Source: JAMCRM01 sp035561075
GTDB taxonomy: Bacteria > Acidobacteriota > Terriglobia > Bryobacterales > Bryobacteraceae
Assembly (NCBI GenBank): GCA_035561075.1
Contig: DATMYF010000151.1
Coordinates: forward strand, 48,949 to 112,948
DNA: 64,000 bases
Direction: 5' to 3'
Shown: piece by piece, positions 40,532-47,897 of the stretch
Layout of the letters: each line of letters begins with the position of its first letter
Numbering within the stretch: the first letter of the stretch is position 1
The notes under the pieces: model-generated
The model's input: the letters and a program-made list of their open reading frames with translations, nothing else
Told to the model about the DNA's origin: nothing
Database searches by the model: none
Position numbers and translations under genes: made by a program

Positions 40532-41239
40532 ATGGACGACTTCGAAAATAGCCCGGCCCCGGAAATTCTCGCCTGGGCCATGGAGCGGTACGGACAGACC
40601 TTCGCCATCGCCACCAGCTTTCAGAAAGAGGGCATGGTAATCGTGGACATGGCATGGCGCATCCGGCCCGACGTCCGGGTCTTTACCCTGGATACGGGGC
40701 GTCTGCCGGAAGAGACGCATCTAGCTATGGAGGCCGTGCGGGAGCGCTACGGCATCCAGGTGGAGGTCGTGCTGCCGGACGCCGCAGAGGTGGAAGCGAT
40801 GGTGGCCGCTCACGGGCCCAACCTGTTCTATCGCGACCCTGCACTGCGGTCCATGTGCTGCGATTTGCGTAAAGTGCGGCCGCTTGCGCGCAAGCTGCGA
40901 ACACTTGACGCCTGGGCGGCTGGCCTGCGACGGGAACAGAGCGCTTCGCGATCAGGCGTCGCCAAAGTGGAGGCCGCCGGCGGCCCGGTCAAGATCTGCC
41001 CCCTCGCGGATTGGACGGCGGCGCAGGTCGACGATTACATCCGGGAGCACGGAGTGCCGCTGCATCCGCTTTACGCGCGAGGCTACCGGAGCATCGGCTG
41101 CGCGCCATGCACCCGCGCCATCGAACCGGGCGAGGACGAGCGCGCGGGGCGCTGGTGGTGGGAACAGAAATCGGAGAAGGAATGCGGGATTCATTTCACG
41201 AGCGACGGGCGGGTGGCACGGCCGGGCAGGGTTGCGTAG
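40532..41239 (+). CDS. cysH: Assimilatory adenylylsulfate (APS) reductase, [4Fe-4S] type
   Basis: 235 residues of the PAPS/APS reductase family. IATSFQKEGMVIVDMAW and VFTLDTGRLPEETH form the nucleotide site; the CC pair (SMCCDLRKVRPL, about residue 109) and a second pair (IGCAPCTRAI, about 190) give the CC..CxxC iron-sulfur motif that marks APS reductases. The C-terminal ECGIH contains the catalytic Cys. It reduces APS to sulfite using thioredoxin. It overlaps the next gene, APS kinase, by 58 bases. ATG 40532. Confidence 0.93.
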   Translation: MDDFENSPAPEILAWAMERYGQTFAIATSFQKEGMVIVDMAWRIRPDVRVFTLDTGRLPEETHLAMEAVRERYGIQVEVVLPDAAEVEAMVAAHGPNLFYRDPALRSMCCDLRKVRPLARKLRTLDAWAAGLRREQSASRSGVAKVEAAGGPVKICPLADWTAAQVDDYIREHGVPLHPLYARGYRSIGCAPCTRAIEPGEDERAGRWWWEQKSEKECGIHFTSDGRVARPGRVA

Positions 41240-41775
41240 TCTGGCTGACGGGACTTTCCGGGGCGGGGAAGACGACTATCTCCCGGGTCCTCGCCGAGCG
41301 GCTTGCCGCGACCGGCGTGCCTCACGAACTGCTCGACGGCGATGTGTTGCGCGAGACTCTCTCGCGAGGCCTCGGCTTCAGCAAGGAGGATCGCGACACG
41401 CATGTGCGCCGCGTCGGATTCGTGGCGGGGATGCTGGCTCGCCACGGCGTCGTGGTGGTGGCGGCGGTCATCTCGCCGTATCGCGCGGTGCGGGATGAAC
41501 TGCGGGCTTCCATCCCTGGCTTCGTCGAGGTGCATGTCGATTGTCCCATCGACGAACTGGCGCGCCGCGACGTGAAGGGACTCTACCGAAAAGCCCTGGC
41601 CGGGGAAATCGGTAATTTCACGGGCGTTTCAGATCCTTATGAGCCGCCTCTCCGTCCGGAAGTGACGGTCAACACGGCAACCGGCAATCCGGACGACAGC
41701 GCAGACCTAATCTTGGTTACACTGGAACGTTTGGGTCTGGTTTGCTTTGATCGATCTACATACACACACCAATGA
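41182..41775 (+). CDS. cysC: Adenylylsulfate kinase CysC
   Basis: 197 residues. P-loop GLSGAGKTT (about residue 23-31), LLDGDVLRETLSRGLGFSKEDRDTHVRRVGFVAGMLA (APS-binding), VVAAVISPYRAVRDELRASI and GLYRKALAGEIGNFTGVSDPYEPP are all classic CysC. It phosphorylates APS to PAPS. Having both an APS reductase and an APS kinase in one transcription unit means APS is split between sulfite and PAPS, the latter perhaps for sulfation. GGAGAAGGA is the ribosome site inside cysH. No sulfate adenylyltransferase gene is in the window. Confidence 0.93.
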   Translation: MRDSFHERRAGGTAGQGCVVWLTGLSGAGKTTISRVLAERLAATGVPHELLDGDVLRETLSRGLGFSKEDRDTHVRRVGFVAGMLARHGVVVVAAVISPYRAVRDELRASIPGFVEVHVDCPIDELARRDVKGLYRKALAGEIGNFTGVSDPYEPPLRPEVTVNTATGNPDDSADLILVTLERLGLVCFDRSTYTHQ

Positions 41776-42619
41776 GTCCGACGGGACGTACTCCCCCGCT
41801 CAATTGATTCGCGAAGCCGTCGATGCGGGGCTTGAGGCCCTGGCCATCACGGATCATGACACGCTGGCGGGCTATGCCGCGGCGCTCGCTCCGGCGCGCG
41901 AGGCGGGGTTGGAACTGATCTGCGGCATTGAACTCTCCACCAAGCTGCGGGGGCGCTCCGTCCATCTGCTGGGATATTTTCTGGACCGCGACCCCGCACC
42001 CGCGTTCCAGGAGTGGCTGCACGAAATGCAGGAATCGCGGCGCGATCGCAACGTCCGGCTGGCTGCGCGGCTGCGCTCCATGGGGATGGACGTGCGCCTG
42101 GAGGAGGCCCAGGCCAAAGGGCATGGCATGACGGGCCGTCCGCATTTCGCCCAGGTCATGGTGGAGAAAGGCTACGTGGCCGATGCGCGCCAGGCCTTCG
42201 ACGATTACCTGGACGAGGCCGCTCCGGGCTACGTTCCGCGCCTGGAGCCGCAGTTTCAGGAAGGCATCGAGCGTATCCGCGCGGCTGGCGGCCTGGCCGT
42301 CCTCCCGCATCCCGTGCGGGTTGCCGCGGGCCGGCATATCGAGGAATCGCTGCCGGAGATGTGCGAGATGGGGCTGGGCGGCCTGGAGGCCTTCCACAGC
42401 GATCACACCGCGGACGAGGCGGAGTACTACCTGGCACTGGCGCGCAAGCACGGGCTGGCCGTCGGGGGCGGTTCCGATTTCCACGGCGACCTGAAACCCG
42501 GGCTGCGGCTCGGCAGCGGCTACGAGGGCAACCTGAATGTGCCGCGTTGGGTGCTCGAAGATCTGCGCGAGGCGGCCCGGCGGCTTACGCCACAACCGCT
42601 CGGCGGCCGTCCACGTTAA
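41747..42619 (+). CDS. PHP-domain phosphoesterase
   Basis: 290 residues from a TTG start that overlaps the end of cysC. Metal-binding motifs of the PHP family: MIDLHTHTNESDGT (HxH at residues 5-7), ALAITDHDTL (DHD), ICGIELS (Glu), LLGYFLD, PHFAQVMVEKGY, VLPHPVR, LEAFHSDHT and GGGSDFHGD (SDFHGD). The family hydrolyses nucleotides such as 3',5'-bisphosphates (YciV/TrpH). After sulfate assimilation, PAP removal is a common role of such enzymes, and the genomic position next to cysC fits, but this is inference. Confidence 0.88.
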   Translation: MIDLHTHTNESDGTYSPAQLIREAVDAGLEALAITDHDTLAGYAAALAPAREAGLELICGIELSTKLRGRSVHLLGYFLDRDPAPAFQEWLHEMQESRRDRNVRLAARLRSMGMDVRLEEAQAKGHGMTGRPHFAQVMVEKGYVADARQAFDDYLDEAAPGYVPRLEPQFQEGIERIRAAGGLAVLPHPVRVAAGRHIEESLPEMCEMGLGGLEAFHSDHTADEAEYYLALARKHGLAVGGGSDFHGDLKPGLRLGSGYEGNLNVPRWVLEDLREAARRLTPQPLGGRPR

Positions 42620-43511
42620 GTTCCGCGCCCGGCTGGGCATGTGCCGCACGCACGTAAGCAAGGGCAGCCACGTTGCTTCCTGCCGGTGAAAACGCCGCCG
42701 AAGTGATTTCTCCCGCTTCGGCTCCCGCGGCTTCCAGCTTCGCACCGGCCGGCGGCGGTTCGGTGCCCTCGATCCTCACTCTAGTGAGCAGTTTGTTGAC
42801 GTGCCCGCGCGCACGGATGCGCTCCACGATCTCCTGCCCCAGATAGCAGCCCTTGTTGAAGTGGAGGGCATGCATCTGGCGGGTTTCCTGCGGCAGGCTG
42901 TTTTCGAAGATGTCCTCGCCGTAGCGTGGGATTCCGTTTTCGATGCGTATCAGGCGCGCGGCCCCGGCCGATGCCGCCGTGGCGCCCGCCTTTTCGAACC
43001 TTCCGATCCACTCCGCTTTTCGATCCGAGGGTGCGAAGATGCGGTATCCGGGCTGACCTGTGGATGTTATGGCCGCCACGATGGCGCCGTCCCAGCCAGT
43101 GTGGCTCCACGGCACCTCGGGAGCGGGTGCCCCGATGGAAGCCAGCACGGCGGAAGCCCGCGGCCCCTCGACGGCCAGCTCCGCGAGCGTTTCCGAGATG
43201 TCTTCGAGCTTCACATCATCGGCGATGATGTACTTGCGGATAAGCTGCAGCACGCGCTCCCGCGTCTCCGGCTGCGTGCCGAGCAAAAAGCGGTCTTCGA
43301 ACGCCATGATATCGAGGTCCGCCTGGATGCGTCCCTGGGGCGTGAGCAGGAAGGCGTAGCAGCCTCCGCCCTGCGCGAGCTGTTTGACGTGATTGGTGGT
43401 GAGGTTGTGCAGCAGGCGCGCGCGGTCGCGCCCCGTTACCGCGATCCTGCCGCGTCCGGAAAGATCCAGCCATGCGGCGCCTTCGCGCAACGCATCATAT
43501 CCCTCGAGCAT
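42585..43511 (-). CDS. ygfZ: YgfZ/GcvT-like folate-binding iron-sulfur maturation protein
   Basis: 308 residues. The YgfZ signature is KGCYLGQEIVERIRARGHVNK (about residue 225-245). The N-terminus (YDALREGAAWLDLSGRGRIAVTGRDRARLLHNLTTNHV) and QGRIQADLDIM match. It binds tetrahydrofolate and supports Fe-S enzymes such as MiaB, whose gene is also in this window. It overlaps the PHP gene by 35 bases tail to tail. TAAACT then six bases precede the ATG, but the TAA is the upstream gene's stop, so this may be coincidence. Confidence 0.88.
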   Translation of the reverse strand: MLEGYDALREGAAWLDLSGRGRIAVTGRDRARLLHNLTTNHVKQLAQGGGCYAFLLTPQGRIQADLDIMAFEDRFLLGTQPETRERVLQLIRKYIIADDVKLEDISETLAELAVEGPRASAVLASIGAPAPEVPWSHTGWDGAIVAAITSTGQPGYRIFAPSDRKAEWIGRFEKAGATAASAGAARLIRIENGIPRYGEDIFENSLPQETRQMHALHFNKGCYLGQEIVERIRARGHVNKLLTRVRIEGTEPPPAGAKLEAAGAEAGEITSAAFSPAGSNVAALAYVRAAHAQPGAELNVDGRRAVVA

Positions 43512-43520
43512 ATTCCCAGT

Positions 43521-43934
43521 TTAGAAGATGCGCCGGAGATAAGCGGAGATTGCGATAATTACCAGCCCGGTAATTGCCGCGCCGGTCATTGCGCGCCCTG
43601 GCCTCTTGGTGCGATTGGTACCCACCAGCACCGCCACCGCGAAGATATGCAGGGCCAGCAGTATCTTGATCCCGAGCAGCATGTGATAGCGCGGGCTGTG
43701 TCCCGGGAAGCTCAGGATGGTGTAGGTCCCGGAGATCAGCAGCGCCGCGATGGCGGCCATGGCCGGCGGGCCGAAGCGTTGGGCGGCACGCCGCGCCAAA
43801 TCCAGTCTCGATTCGGTTGGCAGGGCCGCGGCAGCCCCGAACATCACCACACCTCCGTATAACATGCCCCCCACCAGAAAAGCCGCCGAGGCGATGTGCA
43901 GCCATCGCATGAGAGCGAGCACAATTTCAGGCAT
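43521..43934 (-). CDS. CopD-like integral membrane protein
   Basis: 137 residues with four predicted membrane helices (LALMRWLHIASAAFLVGGMLYGG, AAMAAIAALLISG, LLGIKILLALHIFAVAVLV, ITGLVIIAISAYL) and His residues in helices (RWLHIAS, LLALHIFAV). It matches the CopD/DUF2214-type four-helix family, which may bind copper or haem. It lies upstream of ygfZ, nine bases apart on the same strand. Start codons of this gene and the divergent MBL-fold gene are 23 bases apart, with overlapping -10 boxes. Confidence 0.7.
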   Translation of the reverse strand: MPEIVLALMRWLHIASAAFLVGGMLYGGVVMFGAAAALPTESRLDLARRAAQRFGPPAMAAIAALLISGTYTILSFPGHSPRYHMLLGIKILLALHIFAVAVLVGTNRTKRPGRAMTGAAITGLVIIAISAYLRRIF

Positions 43935-43941
43935 ACGCTTG

Positions 43942-43951
43942 AGTATACAAT
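43942..43951. promoter_or_regulatory. Overlapping divergent -10 boxes (CopD-like / MBL-fold hydrolase)
   Basis: Minus-strand TATACT (43947-43942) and plus-strand TACAAT (43946-43951) overlap by two bases (TA). The minus ATG (43934) follows after seven bases and the plus ATG (43958) after six. The arrangement repeats that at 6698-6707 exactly in geometry. Both mRNAs would be leaderless. Confidence 0.55.
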
Positions 43952-43957
43952 CGGCTT

Positions 43958-44584
43958 ATGGTCCACGAAATTCTGCCCGTCGGGATGCTCCAGTGCAACT
44001 GCTCGATCTTCGGTGACGATGCGACGGGCGAGGCGGTGGTGATCGACCCCGGCGACAACGTCCCCCAGATCCTAGACGTCATCGCCCGGCACGCCTGGAA
44101 GGTGAAGGCCATCGTGATTACCCATGGCCACATCGACCACATCGGCGGCGCCCATAAGCTGCGGGAGTCCACCGGCGCACCGGTCTGGATGAATGAGCGC
44201 GATGGCGAGCAGCAGGACATGCTGGACCTGCAGGCGGCATGGCTGGGGATGCGAACCCCGGAGCGCACCCAGGTGGACGTCGCGGCGCGGGAAGGCGACA
44301 AGCTCGCTGCGGCCGGCGCCGAGTTCCACGTGCTCGAAACCCCCGGCCATACGCGCGGCAGCATCAGCCTGTGGATCCCTTCCGAGAAGAAACTGATCGC
44401 CGGCGATACCCTCTTTCGCGAGAGCATCGGGCGCACGGACCTCCCGGGAGGCGATTCCCACCAGATCGTCGGATCTATCCGGGAGAAGATCCTGACGCTG
44501 CCGGACGAGACCGTGGTGTTCCCCGGGCACGGCGAGGAAACCACCGTCGCACACGAAAAACGTTACAACTATTTCCTGCGGTGA
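43958..44584 (+). CDS. Metallo-beta-lactamase-fold hydrolase (glyoxalase II-like)
   Basis: 208 residues. VITHGHIDHIGGAHKL gives HxHxDH, LETPGHTRGSISLW the third His, IAGDTLFRESIGRTD the bridging Asp and FPGHGEETTVAHEK the last His. This is the GloB/YcbL-type subgroup that cleaves thioesters or other small substrates. No Shine-Dalgarno precedes the ATG at 43958; the -10 box is six bases away. It converges with cimA (six bases between stops). Substrate not determinable. Confidence 0.88.
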   Translation: MVHEILPVGMLQCNCSIFGDDATGEAVVIDPGDNVPQILDVIARHAWKVKAIVITHGHIDHIGGAHKLRESTGAPVWMNERDGEQQDMLDLQAAWLGMRTPERTQVDVAAREGDKLAAAGAEFHVLETPGHTRGSISLWIPSEKKLIAGDTLFRESIGRTDLPGGDSHQIVGSIREKILTLPDETVVFPGHGEETTVAHEKRYNYFLR

Positions 44585-44590
44585 GCGCGC

Positions 44591-46201
44591 CTACACGCCC
44601 CAGCAGTAGTCTTCCACGGCCTTTTCGATCGACTCGTCCTTCTCGGTAAGCCGCATCAGCTCCAGCCGGATGGCGTCCACCAGGGCGCGCCAGCTTGCTT
44701 CCACCACGTTGTCCGAGACCCCCACGGTGGTCCAGTTCCGGCGGTGGTCGGACCACTCGATCAAGACCCGGACGCGCGCCGCGGTTCCCTTCTTGGGCTC
44801 CAGCACCCGAACCTTGTAGTCGGTCAGCTTGACGTCGCCGATCTGCGGATACACCGGCGCGAGGCACTTCCTCAGGCAGAGGTGCAGCGCGTTGAAGGGG
44901 CCGTGGCCGTCGGCCTTGGCCGAGTGAACGCCATCCAAGGTCTTCACCGTAACGGCGGCACTCGAGCGGGTGCCGACGGGTCCCCTGGACCGAGTGGACA
45001 CCTCATAGCTCTCCACATCGAAGAAATGAGTCCCGGGGTTCAGGGCTTCCCGCACCAGCAGTTCGAAGGTGCCCTCGGCGGCTTCCAGTTCGTACCCCTC
45101 GTACTCCATCTGCTTGATGCGTTCGAGCAACTCGCGGCGGGCGTCTTCCGTAAGGCGGTCGGAGAGACCGTGCTGCTTGAGCTTATAGAGCACGTTGCCG
45201 CGCCCGGAAAGCTCGCTTACCAGCACGCGCTGGCGGTTCCCTACGGCTTCCGGAACCACATGCTCGTAGGTGCTGCTGTCCTTGAGGACGGCGCTCACAT
45301 GGATCCCGCCCTTGTGCGCGAAGGCGCTCTGGCCCACGAAGGGCTGGTCTTTGCGCAATGGCAGGTTGGCCACTTCGGCGATGAAGCGCGACACCGCGGC
45401 GAGCCCGGCAAGCTTCTCCGGGCCGATCACGGTGTGGCCCAGCTTCAATTCCAGGTTGGCGATCACCGAAGAGAGCGCGGCATTCCCGCAGCGCTCGCCG
45501 TAGCCGTTCATGCAGCCCTGCACATGCGTCGCCCCGCCTTCGACCGCCGCGACCGAGTTGGCCACCGCCACGTCCGAGTCGTTATGCGCGTGGATCCCCA
45601 GGATGCCGTCGAAACGCTTCCGCACCTCCGCCATTACTTCCATCAGGCGCCCGGTCAGCGTGCCCCCATTGGTGTCGCATAGGCACAGTACGTCGGCCCC
45701 GGCACGTTTGGCGGCGTCCAGCGTACGCAGGGCGAAATCCGGGTTCGAAGCGTAGCCGTCGAAGAAATGCTCGGCGTCATAGATCACCTCACGGCCGTGC
45801 TGTTTCAGGTACTCGACGGTCTCAAAGATGAGCGCGAGGTTCTCCTCTTCGGTGATCCCCAGTGCGCGGCGCGTGTGCAGCTCCCAGCTCTTCCCAAAGA
45901 TGGAGACCGCGGGGGTGTTGGCCGCCAGCAGCGCCTGCACGTTGCGGTCCTGCTCCACCGGGTTCTTGGCGAAGCGCGTGGAGCCGAACGCGGTGAGCCG
46001 CGCGTGCTTGAGCTTCATCTCGGCGGCGCGGGCGAAGAAATCCTTGTCCTTCGGATTCGACCCCGGCCAGCCGCCCTCGATATAGTCGATACCCAACTCG
46101 TCCAGCTTTTGGGCGATGGCGATCTTGTCGTCCACCGAGAACGAAACGGCCTCCCCCTGGGTGCCGTCGCGAAGTGTCGTATCGAGGGTGAAGATTTTCA
46201 T
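44591..46201 (-). CDS. cimA: Citramalate synthase CimA
   Basis: 536 residues. The HMGL-like barrel begins IFTLDTTLRDGTQGEAVSFSVDDKI and includes GIDYIEGGWPGSNPKD, DVLCLCDTNGGTL, GIHAHNDSDVAVANS and GCMNGYGERCGNAALSSVI; AFAHKGGIHVSAVLKD leads into the C-terminal allosteric LeuA dimerisation domain (about 390-536). CimA condenses pyruvate and acetyl-CoA to citramalate, so isoleucine can be made without threonine deaminase. The ATG at 46201 is the family start; upstream in-frame codons are intergenic. It is the last gene of the ilvBNC-cimA operon, 72 bases after ilvC. Confidence 0.93.
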   Translation of the reverse strand: MKIFTLDTTLRDGTQGEAVSFSVDDKIAIAQKLDELGIDYIEGGWPGSNPKDKDFFARAAEMKLKHARLTAFGSTRFAKNPVEQDRNVQALLAANTPAVSIFGKSWELHTRRALGITEEENLALIFETVEYLKQHGREVIYDAEHFFDGYASNPDFALRTLDAAKRAGADVLCLCDTNGGTLTGRLMEVMAEVRKRFDGILGIHAHNDSDVAVANSVAAVEGGATHVQGCMNGYGERCGNAALSSVIANLELKLGHTVIGPEKLAGLAAVSRFIAEVANLPLRKDQPFVGQSAFAHKGGIHVSAVLKDSSTYEHVVPEAVGNRQRVLVSELSGRGNVLYKLKQHGLSDRLTEDARRELLERIKQMEYEGYELEAAEGTFELLVREALNPGTHFFDVESYEVSTRSRGPVGTRSSAAVTVKTLDGVHSAKADGHGPFNALHLCLRKCLAPVYPQIGDVKLTDYKVRVLEPKKGTAARVRVLIEWSDHRRNWTTVGVSDNVVEASWRALVDAIRLELMRLTEKDESIEKAVEDYCWGV

Positions 46202-46273
46202 ATACGTATCAGGGTAGGTGCGGATGCCGGGGCCATTCCCCGACACCCATCACCCGGCATCCGAAACCTGCTC

Positions 46274-47314
46274 TTACTTCTTTGCTGCCTGGGCTTCCTC
46301 TTCGGGAACGCCCGCTTCCTTCTTTTTCTTCAGGAAGGTCATCATCTTGCGCAGTTCGGCGCCGACGACTTCCACCTTACTGTCGCGACCCTCTTCCCGC
46401 ATGGCCATGAACTTCCGGCGGCCGGCGCGGTTCTCTTCAATCCACTCCTTGGCGAACTGCCCGGACTGGATCTCAGACAAAATCTTGCGCATTTCTGCAC
46501 GGGTCTCTTCGTTAATGATGCGGTGGCCGCGCGTATAGTCGCCGTATTCCGCCGTATCGGAGACGGAAAACCGCATATAGCCGAGGCCGCCTTCGTAGAT
46601 CAGGTCCACGATGAGCTTCAGCTCGTGCAGGCACTCGAAGTAGGCGATTTCGGGCGCGTAGCCGGCTTCCACCAGGGTGTCGAACCCGGCCTGGATGAGC
46701 GCGCTCACGCCGCCGCACAGCACGGTCTGCTCGCCGAACAGGTCGCTCTCGGTCTCTTCCTTGAAGGTAGTGGAGATGACCCCGGCCCTGAGGCAGCCGA
46801 GCGCCATCGCATATGCCAGCGCATTCTGCAGCGCCTTGCCGGACGCATCCTGGTGGACCGCTACCAGGGCCGGAACGCCGGAGCCCTCGACGAACAGCTC
46901 GCGCACACGGTGGCCGGGGGCTTTCGGCGCGATCATGCTGACGTCCACATCCTTCGGCGGCACAATCTGGCCGAAGTGGATGCTGAAGCCGTGGGCGAAC
47001 ATGAGCGTCTTGCCCGCGGTCATATGGGGGGCGATGTCCTTCGTGTAGAGATCGCCCTGAACGTGGTCCGGCACCAGCAGCATGATTACTTGGGCGGCTT
47101 TGGCGGCATCCGCGGCCGTCATCACACGGAGCCCAGCCGTTTCGGCCTTGGCCCAGTTCTTGCTGCCCGGCCGCGCACCGACTACTACGTCCGCGCCGGA
47201 ATCGCGCAGGTTGAGGGCGTGCGCGTGTCCCTGGCTGCCGTAGCCGATAATCGCGACGGTGCGTCCCTTGAGTAAACTCAGGTTCGCGTCTTTCTCGTAA
47301 TAACGTTCAGGCAT
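46274..47314 (-). CDS. ilvC: Ketol-acid reductoisomerase IlvC
   Basis: 346 residues, class I (short) form. NAD(P)-site VAIIGYGSQGHAHALNL, PDHVQGDLY, MIAPKAPGHRVRELF, the metal ligands in FGEQTVLCGGVSALIQAGFDTLVEAGYAPEIAYFECLHELKLIVDLIYEGG, and YTRGHRIINEETRAEM. It makes 2,3-dihydroxy-isovalerate or -3-methylvalerate from acetohydroxy acids. The C-terminus carries a short Lys/Glu/Ala-rich tail (FLKKKKEAGVPEEEAQAAKK) beyond the usual fold. Operon neighbour of ilvN (26 bases). Confidence 0.97.
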   Translation of the reverse strand: MPERYYEKDANLSLLKGRTVAIIGYGSQGHAHALNLRDSGADVVVGARPGSKNWAKAETAGLRVMTAADAAKAAQVIMLLVPDHVQGDLYTKDIAPHMTAGKTLMFAHGFSIHFGQIVPPKDVDVSMIAPKAPGHRVRELFVEGSGVPALVAVHQDASGKALQNALAYAMALGCLRAGVISTTFKEETESDLFGEQTVLCGGVSALIQAGFDTLVEAGYAPEIAYFECLHELKLIVDLIYEGGLGYMRFSVSDTAEYGDYTRGHRIINEETRAEMRKILSEIQSGQFAKEWIEENRAGRRKFMAMREEGRDSKVEVVGAELRKMMTFLKKKKEAGVPEEEAQAAKK

Positions 47315-47340
47315 TTTCGAATGACTCTCCAGGCGAAGGG

Positions 47341-47880
47341 CTACTTCGCCACTTCCTCCATTTTGGCAGCACCGGTGAGCACCGGGGGCTGCAGCCGCAG
47401 TTTTCTGGCTTCGAGCGACATGGCCACCAGGCCGGAACGCGTCACTTCGATCTCGCCGTAGCTGCGCATCACATCGATAAACTCATCCAGTTTCTCGGGG
47501 GCGCCGGTCGCCTCGATGGCGAACCCGTCGGTCGAGGAATCCACCACGCGCCCTCCGAAAATCTCGGCCTCCTTCAGCACCGCGGTGCGGCTCTCCTGGA
47601 CGGTGCGGATGCGCACCAGCACCATCTCCCGCGAGACGGAAGGGGTATCCGTCAAATCGGTAGCTTGCAGGACGTTGATCAGCTTGTTCATCTGCTTGAC
47701 CACCTGCTGCCGTAGCAGGGCGTCCGCATCCACCACAATCGTCATGCGGGAGAGGTGCGGGTCGCTTGTGCGCGCGACCGTGAGGCTTTCAATGTTATAC
47801 CCGCGGGCGCTGAGCACGCCGGTGATGCGCATCAGGGCGCCGGGTTTGTTCTCGACTAGTAAGGAGATGGTTTGCAGCAT
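47341..47880 (-). CDS. ilvN: Acetolactate synthase small (regulatory) subunit IlvN/IlvH
   Basis: 179 residues. Starts with the ACT domain motif TISLLVENKPGALMRITGVLSARGYNIESLTVA, then MTIVVDADALLRQQVVKQMNKLINVLQ and the C-terminal ALS_SS domain (REMVLVRIR, ILDSSTDG-like GRVVDSSTDGFAIEATGAPEKLDEFIDVMRSYGEIEVTRSGLVAM). It binds valine for feedback control of IlvB. Seventeen bases after ilvB. Confidence 0.96.
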   Translation of the reverse strand: MLQTISLLVENKPGALMRITGVLSARGYNIESLTVARTSDPHLSRMTIVVDADALLRQQVVKQMNKLINVLQATDLTDTPSVSREMVLVRIRTVQESRTAVLKEAEIFGGRVVDSSTDGFAIEATGAPEKLDEFIDVMRSYGEIEVTRSGLVAMSLEARKLRLQPPVLTGAAKMEEVAK

Positions 47881-47897
47881 TTCTGGGCTCCTGGCGT

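Noticed and set aside
43512..43523. TAAACT six bases before the ygfZ start as another leaderless promoter
   Set aside because: The TAA is the stop codon of the upstream co-directional gene and GGGAA may serve as ribosome site, so the match is probably coincidental.
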